From Chiua virens (taxonomy: Eukaryota; Basidiomycota; Agaricomycetes; Boletales; Boletaceae), in assembly GCA_019787685.1 (NCBI GenBank), contig JAHNUO010000005.1, forward strand, positions 1,302,001 through 1,366,000: DNA of 64,000 nucleotides. The letters run 5' to 3'. Both the position numbers and the translations under genes were made by a program. A model generated the notes under the pieces. It searched no databases. It had not been told where the DNA came from and worked only from the letters and a program-made list of their open reading frames with translations. This document shows positions 48,944 through 58,963 of the stretch, piece by piece; the stretch's first letter is position 1; every line of letters begins with the position of its first letter.

Positions 48944-50869
48944 CTACACATCCGCACACCACACCTCGATCTTGCCCTCTGACTTTCCTTTACAATTCAC
49001 CCATGCCGTCTCAATCGCGAGTTCGAAATCACTCTCGTCGCGGAGGGTGATCTTGGTCCCATCTTCGTCTGTAAACTTCATCCCTAAGCCATTCATGGAA
49101 ATCCCAAACTTGGTCGTCACCCGCTCGACGAATTCGTTAAACGACGCGATATGCGGGATCGTCATCCCACGGACGTCACCTTGGTAGTGTAGCTATAACA
49201 CAGGAGAACATGCATTAGAGATGCCATTTGAAGCGTCAACCACAGTGACACACTCTGATCCGGATGTTTGTCACTTCCAACTCGTCTTCGACGAATCCGT
49301 CGTCACTCTCGTTATCATACACCAGCATCCGATGCATCGTTGGGCGGCGCGTCGGCTTCCAGCAGCGTGTACCGTTTGAGATGCTCGGTGGACTCCGAAG
49401 CGCCCTCAGGGCTCCGATTGCTACTGCTTCGATGTCTCCACCATCCTTCGGACTGCCCGCAACCCCTGGGGCAGGGGCTTGCATCATCTTGACCTTAAGA
49501 GGCACTGCAGTAGTATTGTTCGTGGCACTTCTTGCTGACCGTGCTGTGTCATTCCTGCCCAGCGTGGTGTTTCTCCTCGACAGGGTTAATGCTAGGGGTG
49601 GTTGTGGTACATTCGCAGGATTTGAGACTGACTGCGACCGTCGCGAGGCAAAGATCGAGCTTGTGTCAGGACGAACCACGGTACCAATCTGAAGAGCGGT
49701 CTCAGAACGAGGAATACGGCGTGCGAGAGTCGAGTCTGTGCCTGAATCTGCACGATGAAGATACACGGAAATGCGTAGATAAACAGACGACGAACGGGGT
49801 GCAGGCATGATTGCACTTCTGGTTAGCGAGGACTCGGGGCCAATATTCTTCTCGTATTCTTTGTCCTCCGGGTTCGTTTCAGAAGCTTGTTCCAGTCTCT
49901 TTACACCTGTAAATTCAGTGAAGGCATCGTTAGAGTCGCTTGCCGCGATCAGTCTCTGTCGTTATGAAGGTGAGTGGGATAAGCGGGGACATGACAGCAG
50001 AAAGAGACTTGCAGCCTTTTCGAAATAATTCTTGCTCTTGGAATTTTTAATCTTATCTTCCGACGGACGATAGAGCACACCAACAGGCTGGATGGCGCAG
50101 TTAGACTAGTAGACGCAATATAGAAAAGATGAAGGCGAACGATGCTGAACACAGTGTACCCCTGCCCACGCTTTCGGATAGCGTCATCAATAACATTGTG
50201 CTCGTCCGTGACCTTTTGTCTGCTAGCCTCTTGCATGTCTGCCATACCTTCTTGGGCGAAGCCGAGATTGATTTGAGTAAGACCCTTATTAAACAGGATT
50301 TCTGCGGAGAAGAGTTTGAACTTGAGACCAATTTGTTCATAGTTGCTAAAATGCAGGGTTGATCAGCTCGAGTGCAGGACAACTCGGCAGTGTGATGGAA
50401 TTAACATTGCCTCATTTCCACGCAGAAAAAAATATGTCTCCTCAAAGTTTAGAAGTGCGAGGTCATAACGTTCTAGGAGAAAGTTGGACACGCCGCATTG
50501 GAAATGCCTACAAGGGGAAGTAAGGATGTTTACTACTCAGTCGGACCAGCTCGGTAACTGCGCCCGGGTGAATACTCACGCGATGGCAAGATAAGAGTCG
50601 AGGTCGGTCGCAGCATAGAAATGCTGAGCGGCGGTCTCATGGTCACCGATGGTGGCATATATAAGACCCATGTTGGTGAGGATCTTTGAGGAATCGGCAA
50701 TAAGCTGCCAGTAGAATTGTGGATGTCAGATACAGCTGTGAATTGAAGGTAATGGTGAAGTCTGCCAACTCACGGAGAATAGTTTCAGAGCTTGTTCCAA
50801 GTTTTTTTCATCGTACGCCTTGAGGGCAGATGCCCATATTTCGAGTTCAGCCTTGAAGGAGAGCGACAT
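48944..50869 (-). CDS. NADPH-oxidase regulator NoxR (p67phox homologue)
   Basis: Cytosolic activator of fungal NADPH oxidases, controlling reactive-oxygen signalling in differentiation. N-terminal TPR repeats: MSLSFKAELEIWASALKAYD, LIADSSKILTNMGLIYATIG, DHETAAQHFYAATDLDSYLA, FQCGVSNFLLERYDLALLNF, GLKFKLFSAEILFNKGLTQI. An activation-domain-like motif YTVFSIPVGVLYRPSEDKIK follows. The middle is Ser/Arg/Pro-rich. The C-terminal PB1 domain has FVERVTTKFGISMNGLGMKF, TDEDGTKITLRDESDFELAI and ends GKIEVWCADV. About eight exons, in frame; one intron (49956-50012) has a GC donor with consensus GCAAGT. Confidence 0.9.
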
Positions 50870-51710
50870 GATTTAGGGTGCACTCTGAAGTAGAAACCGC
50901 GTGCCAGACGCGGGATAGAGAGGAAATGGAATAAAGAGATGAACGAAAACAAGAAGAAATCGAAATTTATGGACAGTCACGGTTCATTGCAAAGCCAGCG
51001 ATCGGCCAATCATGATGTAAATCAGTTTCTTGATTACTTACTGCATATGGCAATGCTGGCATGCTTGGTCACAACCAGTAAGTCCAGTTCTACCAGTATG
51101 TCGGAAATTGTCATCTGGACGTGGTCCGTCTATTCGCAAAGATTGCACAGAGCCCTAGCGGGTCGCCTTCAATTATGAAAGCAATGAAATCGCGTCTCTC
51201 ACTGCCAATGGCAAAGATTTCGCCGGTATAAAAAAGCTTTTACAAGTGAGGCATCGCGGTCATAATGTTCCAGGACGAAAGTGGCACTACTTTTATGGAT
51301 TCTCCCTTAACTGTAAGTGGGAGTCACGGACAAGCATGAGCAGATGGGCGGTATGTTAGTCAGAGTTATAAACTAGCGAGCGGTGGACTGCTAAGCTTAG
51401 GTCGGCGGCTGTTTCTTAACTGCTGAAACCTTGGCCGAAACATTAATATTGAATTCGCACTGGCAATTGGTGGCTGACATGGACACCCAACGTGACCATG
51501 ACCATAAAAGCGGCACCTCCTGCCGAGTCGCTGGCTTGCATTCCAACTTCAGATCACGTCGCCCAGCTATTCCAATTCCAAACCAACAGGTCGTTATGAA
51601 CATCGTTTCCAACACTTTCACACCTCGGACAACGAAGATCTTTGGCAAGAGGAAGAACGGTCGGGCTGCGCACGTCGGCGACCGACTTGACACAGATATT
51701 ATCAACCATC
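50870..51710. other. Intergenic region between NoxR and an unidentified gene
   Basis: About 840 nt. No conserved reading frame is evident. It must hold the promoter of NoxR (minus) and of the gene starting at 51711 (plus). Confidence 0.5.
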
Positions 51711-53106
51711 ATGAGCAAAGAAATTCCCAACCACGGTACCTCCATCGACGACGCCCCATGTCGGGGAAAGCGGTCAGAGAGCGAGGCAAGTGGAACCATC
51801 TAGTAAATTATTGATCTTGCAATCGCCAGTCCGAAGATAATTCGATCCCCATCGCTCCTCGAAATGTGCACCGTGACGAACATCCGAACGAAGAAGCAAA
51901 CGAAGATCTTCTACAGTGTCAAACTGGCAAGAGACAACCTCACTAAGTTGTTCAAACCGACCGGTCGCGCTTCCGCGGTTGTTTCGGATGACCTTCCATC
52001 CGCGATTCTTAGTCCCTGTGTACAGGATGTTCATCCGTTTTCGGCCTCGCGAGATTCGGCCTCAAGAGTTTGCATTGTCAAGGAATCTGATTCACTTTCC
52101 TCTGGGAAAACTGGATCGGAGGCGATCGCTTCTCTTATCACGCATACTAACAGTCTTGAAACGGGGGAGCACGTCGAAAACTTCGAGCACGCGTCTCTAC
52201 AGTTGCCAACACGCCCTCCGACTGCGTTGGGCTTCCGACACAGCCATCCACACAGGTTCCCTATCAATGAGCTTTATACGATCGAAGAAGAAATCAGACT
52301 CGGAGATCCGGCGGTGGATGTTGACGTGGTACACACAGAACCAGAAGAACTTCCCGCATCCAGTTTACGCATACCCTTGACCACCAGCGACTCGCAAGCG
52401 AATTACGATGCGATGTTGGCAGCTGACGTTGCAACGTTCTCCTTTCACTCGGACGACTTTGTTGGATGGTCCGATCAGGTGGAGAAAGGGAAGCAGGGAA
52501 GGAAGGATTCTTACTTTGCATCAATGGTTTGGGCGGTTCCCGTCCCAAAATTCTCCGCCTACTTCTCCCCAGCCATCCCCTCCGAGTTCACCGCGGCTGA
52601 TCTGGAAGAATCCGTCATTAGTGAACCTTCACCCTTCAAGTCCGAGAGATCCGACACAAGCGCGTTGTCTGGAGACTCTTCAGTACCGACCAGCTTTGAC
52701 ACAGAGGAGAGTCCACGTCAAGTTTTACCTGCGATAATACCTGGGCTACGGAGAATCGGAAGCCACGAGGATCTGAGGGTTTGTTGACTTCGATGCCACT
52801 GCTGTATTCTAACCTTTTAATTTCTAGAGCTTACACTTCTTGGCAGCACTGGCGTGCAGCGATTCGCACGAGCCTGAGGATATGTCCTTGTCGTTTGATC
52901 TGAGTCCATCAAGATCGCCCGCGATCGGGGACAAGACAGGAGCGTTGCGTAAATCGGTCAGGTGCAACGACCTTCGGGTATGTTGATTCCTCCACTGCCG
53001 TCTTTGAACACTCGCTAAAGGGCTAGCTCAGAAATCGTTTGCGTCAACGGAAATCAAGATGCTTCCTTTCTTCAAATTCGGTGGTATTGAAGCGGGCATG
53101 AACTAA
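51711..53106 (+). CDS. Unidentified Ser/Asp/Glu-rich protein
   Basis: Four exons join in frame: MSKEIPNHGTSIDDAPCRGK, then a long second exon (TKIFYSVKLARDNLTKLFKP at its start, FPINELYTIEEEIRLGDPAV, NYDAMLAADVATFSFHSDDF, SYFASMVWAVPVPKFSAYFS), SLHFLAALACSDSHEPEDMS, and a final KSFASTEIKMLPFFKFGGIE. The protein is acidic and Ser-rich, without signal peptide, membrane segment or recognisable domain. The consistent splicing supports a real gene; the start could lie further upstream. Function unknown. Confidence 0.65.
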
Positions 53107-53652
53107 ACTGTAAGAATCTGGCTGCTGTTGTCGTTCTGGTGCCTCAGCGACCCTGTACTCTGCGCTCAGGCTGCTATTGCATCGTACAGAATGTCACTTG
53201 GTAACTGCTGATTGACGCCTGCTTGCCTGTGGACCATGCGCGAGACGGCGGGACAGCGTTGTCAATTGTATTGTTTTAAAAACACAACTTGGCATTGGTT
53301 CGGTAAGGAGAAAAACAAAGAATGTCAATTTCCGCAGACCATCACTCCTCCTCGGATCACGTACACGCCGTTGCGGCTCAAAGGTTCGATCTCCGTGTGG
53401 CATTACACCCACCAAAAGGGTCAGTGACTGAATTTATGGCGAGAAAGACATGCCAAATGCGCAAGGCTATCAACGTTCAGCTTTAATCATTGGGATTGAC
53501 CGATAGCCAGTATCGGCCTTTGAAGTATATTAATGAATCATCGAAGTCGTACAAGGCATGCTAGGTCATTAAAACGTTAACATCGCAATGGACATTCCAT
53601 TCCGCCTGTATCCCCATCAAAACCTCCCATCGCAGATTAAGATGATGCACGC
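53107..53652. other. Intergenic region, convergent ends
   Basis: 546 nt between two convergent genes. I see no conserved reading frame, tRNA or repeat; it should contain both 3' untranslated regions. Confidence 0.5.
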
Positions 53653-54901
53653 TTAATCAAGATCCACCCCACGTTTATCCTCCAATTCCACAACACTATG
53701 CAAGTCACGGCCATTCAACAGACCATGCAACGCATCCACGTAGTTCCCGCGCTTGCCTATGCCGCTCAACCCGTTGTTGTTCAACAGGTCGTGCAGCGCG
53801 TTCATATATGCCTGGCGCTTGTCCAAACCACTCAGCCCGTTGTTGTCCAACAGACCGTGGAGCGCGTTCATGTATGCCTGGCGTTTGCCCAAACCATTCA
53901 GCCCGCTGTTGTCCAACAGACCATGCAGGGCGTTCATGTACGCCTGGCGCTTGTCCAATCCGCCGTTGTCCAACAGACCGTGGAGCGCGTTCATGTATGC
54001 CTGGCGTTTGTCCAAACCATTCAGCCCGTTGTTGTCCAACAGGCCGTGGAGTGCGTTCATGTACGCCTGGCGCTTATCCAATCCGCCGTTGTCCAACAGA
54101 CCGTGGAGCGCGTTCATGTATGCCTGGCGTTTGTCCAAACCGCTCAGCCCGTTGTTGTCCAACAGGCCATGGAGCGCGTTCATGTACGCCTGGCGCTTGT
54201 CCAAACCATTCAGCCCGTTGTTGTGCAACAGACCGTGGAGCGCGTTCATGTATGCCTGGCGCTTGTCCAAACCACTCAGCCCGCTGTTGTGCAACAGACC
54301 GTGGAGCGCGTTCATGTATGCCTGGCGCTTGTCCAAACCACTCAGCCCGCTGTTGTGCAACAGACCGTGGAGCGCGTTCATGTATGCCTGGCGCTTGTCC
54401 AAACCACTCAGCCCGTTGTTGTGCAACAGACCGTGGAGCGCGTTCATATATGCCTGACGCTTGCCTAGCGGCGCGTCCTGGTACGCCTGGCGCTTGCCCA
54501 AGCCCCTGTATCTCTATGAGCATCCGTCGAAAGTGTCACATGGAGCACGTACTGAATGGCCTGGAGGAAGGCGTTGGCCTCGTCTTGAGTGATGAGGCCA
54601 TCCTGGACGGTGCCATTGATAGCGCTAGTGAGTTCAGATGCCAAATCCTCCCGTTTGCATGCACCGGTCTCGGAGCAAAATCCAGGAATGATAACAGGTC
54701 CGATCCCGTAGCTGGGCGGCGACCTCTCGTCCACGGACGTGGTCGTTGCTGAGAAGAGCTCGGCTGTGTCACTGTCGGGCGTCAGCATCTCATGGTCTGG
54801 TCTGGTTATTCGCCGATGACTCACTGAGGAGAGGGACTGGCCATGACCGGGGCAACGGCGGCGGCGATGAAAGCTGCGGAGAGTACTGCACGGGAACGCA
54901 T
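53653..54901 (-). CDS. Secreted Kex2-processed repeat-peptide precursor (KEP type)
   Basis: Three exons give a precursor of about 380 residues. A signal peptide (MRSRAVLSAAFIAAAVAPVM then ASPSP) is followed by a leader of about 75 residues containing PGFCSETGACKREDLASELT and DGLITQDEANAFLQAI. The last intron (donor GTACGT) joins the leader to GLGKR and then to thirteen peptides each ended by Lys-Arg. Twelve begin Gln-Ala-Tyr; ten of these share QAYMNALHGLL followed by a Gly/Asn/Leu tail ending in Asp or Gly, and a last variant starts GNYVDALHGLL. The tail GVDLD follows the final KR. Kex2 cleavage after each KR, trimming by a Kex1-type carboxypeptidase and N-terminal Gln cyclisation would give short secreted peptides of 17-20 residues. 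No maturation enzyme gene is visible nearby. The function is unknown. Confidence 0.9.
53671..54489 (-). repeat. Tandem peptide-coding array, 66- and 57-bp units
   Basis: Units are 22 codons (66 bp) with two 19-codon (57 bp) versions that lack three codons of the Asn-Gly-Leu-Ser tail. In translation order the first unit is short (QAYQDAPLG), units 2-5 read LLHN, units 6-11 read LLDN, unit 12 is degenerate (LHDLLNNN), and unit 13 is the GNY variant. Near-identity at DNA level, blockwise His/Asp difference and preserved frame indicate recent unit duplication or gene conversion under selection for the coding frame. Confidence 0.9.
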
Positions 54902-56386
54902 CTTGAAGAGTGGTTGTAGAAACAGAGAAAGTTGATTAACGAGAGAGTGGTGGGCCGTTCAACGGGAAGCTGATGGTAGTTGAAGAATACAGAAAAGGCT
55001 AATGGTGAGGGGATTAGAGGAGGTCAAACACTATGAAAAGGAATCGACTCACTAGCCAGTACCTGAGCTCGAATGAATGGAAGAAAGCTAGCGAAACAGG
55101 AGAAAAGGGATGGTATTTATACGCTGCGAGGGGTGTGTCGGACCGACAAGACCTAATCAGTGTGAATCTTGCGGTTTTCGTAGAAGCTATGCGTCTGAAC
55201 CGTGAGCATGATTGTTGATGGCCCAATATGTTGCCAGGAGTAATTTCCACAGGGGTCAGCATAGTTCGTTCCCTCGATGCATTCTCGGAGTTACCGGATG
55301 TTTAGGGAATGGATGTGTGAGAACCATCAGCAAGTTACTCCTGTTCAAAGCCGAACTTGATGGTGGCTTGGTTCACGGGAAATTCCTGCAAACAGTACGG
55401 TGTAGGGACCCGAGACGCGTCGGGCATGACGCGTCAAGTTTGCCCAAACTTGCTTCCCCTTGACCATACTAGTAGTTGGCCATCACATGGTGACACGGCT
55501 CGTTGGCACATCCTATCAGACTGGCTGGAACCGACGTCTCATTCCAGTCTCGATTCGGGTCATTTAGTCGTGACAAAGTCGTAGCGAGAATTCGTGTATA
55601 CTTCGGACTCGGATCCTTTATGGGATTAACTGAAAGGAAAACCGTTGCTGACAGATGGCTCGGGGCAGGGCAATGATGTTACTTACAGTTATCGCCTTCC
55701 GAGATTAAGTCATGGTTCGACTTGAGTGATGGTCATCGTCCGTAGTTACAGCGGGAGCACTGCCAACACGCCACTCCAAGGCAGCCTGAGAGACATCAAA
55801 ATTAATATTGATAATGATCCAGATTGTTACAACGTTGCAATTTTTCCACACGCATGTCTGAACGCAGCGGAAGATATCTTCGGTCCATCGTGCATTGGCA
55901 TGCGACCGGTCTGCTGAAAACCTTATTTCATCAAAATCATGCGTCGATCAGTCAAAGAGCTTATACTCCGAATATACCCGCCGTTGATCGACGCAATGCA
56001 ACTACCTTCGTAAGTATGTTTCTCTCAAAGTTGTTCCTTACCACCAGATCCGGTGTCCTCGTGGGGGTAAGCGGAGTCGTCTGGATGACGCTCTCATCAG
56101 CCGTCGTCCACTAGGGTCTCTGGGCATTGCGGTTTCGACTTTGCTACCCATGGGTCTCGCTAGTCCCTGCGGCTGTCGGATCGCCCGCGTTGTATTCCAG
56201 CCCGCCTTTCGGTTTCTGCAATTTCTCTAGCTCTCTCGGCTCTTTACGGTGCGCCGTGCATGCAGGTGGCACTCCTGGCTGTTCATAGTAGTGATACAAA
56301 CTAGTAGCTTGTATTGTATATTTCTGAAGACGTTAAGATATTATTTCCGTCCATCACATATATACAACATACATAAAACCTTTGGA
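54902..56386. other. Long intergenic region upstream of the repeat-peptide gene
   Basis: About 1.5 kb with no conserved reading frame; the largest gene-free stretch outside 1-4383. The proximal part is the promoter of the repeat-peptide gene; the distal part lies 3' of SDE2. I saw no tRNA, repeat or mobile-element signature. Confidence 0.5.
55114..55121 (-). promoter_or_regulatory. TATA box of the repeat-peptide gene
   Basis: TATAAATA on the minus strand, about 213 nt upstream of the start codon, the clearest TATA box near any gene in the window. Between it and the ATG a possible 5'-leader intron starts GTGAGTCG and ends CCATTAG (about 54 nt). A TATA promoter would fit an inducible, highly expressed gene. 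Confidence 0.55.
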
Positions 56387-57238
56387 CTATGCTGATGCAG
56401 TTACTTGGACGGGCGCATTCACAGAGGAAGCTACTACATTCGTTGCTCCTGCGGAACGGTGAGCTGCCAAGGGAAGTTCTTCCTGGGGTGTGTTTGAGGC
56501 TTCCTGAGAACCTGAAGTATGGTTGATCTTGATCTTTTTCTTCTTCTTGAGCAAGCCTGTCAGATACTAATTGAGCAAGTCGACCCCGGTAAACTCGGAG
56601 GCCTGTACCAACCCGTAGATACAGCGGTTTTAACATTATCAATGATTTCGCGACTTTCTTCCAAATATTCGGTGTCGTCAAAACGGTGCTTCTTCCCGGC
56701 TGAAGCCTCAGGATCCGCTGAAGCAATCTTCTTCTCCAGGTTTTCTAGCTTGGCTCTTTTGGTTTCGGCGGCAGCTTTCTTGCGTTCCTCTTCATTTTCC
56801 ATATAGTCGACTAGGCTAGCAAGAGGTCGGAATGATGGATCAATAAACAGAGTAACAAACGTACCGTTTGGCCGTTTTGATGGTACTAAGCCTGCGACCA
56901 CTAAGATCCCTGCATGAATCGTTGTTGTTCGTCTTCTGACTACTCATACGACCACCAGCGGCACGGAGCTGCGAGCCAAACCCACCCTTTCCACCACGGA
57001 GACGAGGAACGATCCGTAGAGTGACGAGATCTGATGACTCGCCACATAGTTCTGACACACAAGTGGATGGGGTGAGTGAGCCACTGGGGGAGGATATATG
57101 CAGGGAATACGAGGCGGGGAGATTGGTGTAGCGGTCACAAAGGAGATCGTAGAGGTCATCTACGCAAGTGTCTGAAGGGACACGGAGAGATAGAGTGGGG
57201 AAAGGGGGGAATGTGGTGAAGAGGACACTCGTGGACAT
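56387..57238 (-). CDS. Splicing/genome-stability factor SDE2
   Basis: Ubiquitin-fold precursor cleaved after a GG to release a C-terminal KGG-starting protein that joins the spliceosome. Start [20 protein letters not shown], ubiquitin-like region to [12 protein letters not shown], then the invariant [20 protein letters not shown] and CRDLSGRRL. Second exon: [20 protein letters not shown] and [20 protein letters not shown]. Third exon: [11 protein letters not shown], a basic nuclear-localisation-like run, and a Ser/Ala-rich tail ending QVTASA. Three exons in frame; length about 240 residues, usual for fungi. Confidence 0.92.
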
Positions 57239-57369
57239 GGCGGTATATGTACGAGTAACAGAATTGCGTAACCAATTGATAAGTTGAAGCATAATTACAT
57301 AATCAGGGGTTCACCGTCAACAACTCACAACTGCCAGCAAGTACTTAAGTAGGGGGTTTCGATCGAAGA

Positions 57370-58658
57370 ATGTTGACCACAACCACGATGAACGCACTCA
57401 TCCAGCAAGTACCGCTTTTCGTGTGGCCAGCCCAGTTTTGTCTCGCGACGACACTGACCACATATATCTTGTCTATCCTCACCGGAAATGTCTCTCAAGT
57501 AGACAGAGTTTGGACGTTCCTCCCCGCCATCTACACCGCCTACTATGCGCTTCTCCCCCTCTGGCCGCGTGCTTGGCAGGCTTTCCCCTTTCTCTTTCCA
57601 TATACTCCAGAAACAGTTCACGATGCTTTCGTGGATACCTATAGTCCCCGGGCACTTCTCATGCTCGCTTTGGTCGTAAGTCGTTTGTATGCTTACTGGA
57701 AGTGTGTCTCATGCACAAGACCTCAGGTTACTTGGATGGTCAGGTGTGTAGTGTCTCCTATCTAATTTCATGACCCCTCAAAGAACGGTTCGCAGGCTTT
57801 CGTACAATACATGGCGACGTGGACTCTTCGGGTGGTAGGTGCTACCGAAGATCGAATTAACGGACGACTCCATTCCTCACTGTTGACTTTTAGGAACAGT
57901 GAGGACTACCGCTGGCTGATCGTTCGGGGCAACATGTCTGTTTGGCAGTTTCAGGCCGTCAACCTTACGTTTATCGGTAAGCCGAATTGTAACATGGGCA
58001 TCGATGCTCACCATCGGTCTAGCTGTGACTCAAAATATCATTCTCTTTCTTCTTGGTATCCCTGCCAAGATTGCAATCACCCAACCTCATACGATGTTGG
58101 ATATCTCGGATTATGTTTTGGGCGTATTTGGATTTCTCACTATCTTGACCGAGTTCGTCGCGGACAATCAGCAGTACTCATATCAGACCTTCAAGCGTTC
58201 GGGAAAATTGAATCCCAATGAGTGGATCGGAGCGCGCATTGCTTGGACGAAGCGAGATGCGCAAAGGGGATTCGTGACGCGGGGGCTGTGGGCGTGGTCG
58301 AGGCACCCCAATTTTCTGTGCGAGCAGAGTTTCTGGGTAGGTCCCCTTGCGGATAAATAGTATGGTTTGACTAATGATCCTTAGGTGATCATTAATTTGA
58401 TCCCGCTGGTGTGCACGGACGGACCTTGGGGACAAGAATGGCCAAAATCGCTTGAAGCGCTTGCACCATTGCTTCCAAGCGTGGTGTTGTGTGCGCTGTT
58501 CCTTACTGTCGACCCCGTTCACAGAATCGATTTCGCTGTCCAAGTACCCTGTCGCGTACAAGACATATCAGAAGCGCGTCGGGATGTTGATCCCCGTTTT
58601 CACGTTGGTTCAGGGTGTTTTAGTTGAACGTGCAAGGAAAGAGGAAGGAGGTAGATGA
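57370..58658 (+). CDS. DUF1295 multi-span membrane protein, steroid-reductase-like
   Basis: Integral membrane protein of the DUF1295 family, distantly related to steroid 5-alpha-reductases and isoprenylcysteine methyltransferases. Exons give VWPAQFCLATTLTTYILSIL, VSQVDRVWTFLPAIYTAYYA, LSYNTWRRGLF, MSVWQFQAVNLTFI, VTQNIILFLLGIPAKIAIT, VLGVFGFLTILTEFVADNQQ, GLWAWSRHPNFLCEQSFW (the conserved RHPNF signature), IINLIPLVCTDGPWGQEW and SKYPVAYKTYQKRVGMLIPV. About eight exons. An extra base around 58500-58515 separates LCALFLT from PFTESISLSKY. The substrate is unknown. Confidence 0.82.
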
Positions 58659-58963
58659 GATTGTGTATGGTCAGGGAGCCCTAAAAAAGAAAGAGTAAGT
58701 ACATCCGAGTCATGTCGAATAACATTCCACTCGGCGCTGGGCGCATGAGTGAATGCACTGTCAATTTAAAATGGCTTGTTTGCCACTTGAGCGATTTGAA
58801 GGCTAGCACTGATATACTGGCAAGATTCTAACTGAGCCCATAAGAAGTAGATGAACTTGAGAATGATAACGTACGTCGGTGTAAATCGGATTCGGTTGTG
58901 CGTGTTCGGCCGAGCTGTCAAGGTAGAAAAAGAGACGGATCGCAACTTTTTTGACTTGCAACG

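Noticed and set aside
53370..53400. tRNA-like B box (GGTTCGATCTCC)
   Set aside because: No matching A box or acceptor stem at proper spacing; no cloverleaf could be drawn. No tRNA was found in the window.
53671..54489. Regular 57-66 bp repeats as a CRISPR-like or minisatellite array
   Set aside because: Units are contiguous without unique spacers, keep a coding frame and end in KR codons. The organism is a eukaryote. A coding peptide array explains every feature.
53698..54752. Long plus-strand open frames (up to 314 codons) opposite the repeat-peptide gene
   Set aside because: The repeat units are multiples of three bases, so a frame that is open in one unit is open in all. These frames lack signal peptide, conserved motifs and splice context; they are shadows of the minus-strand array.
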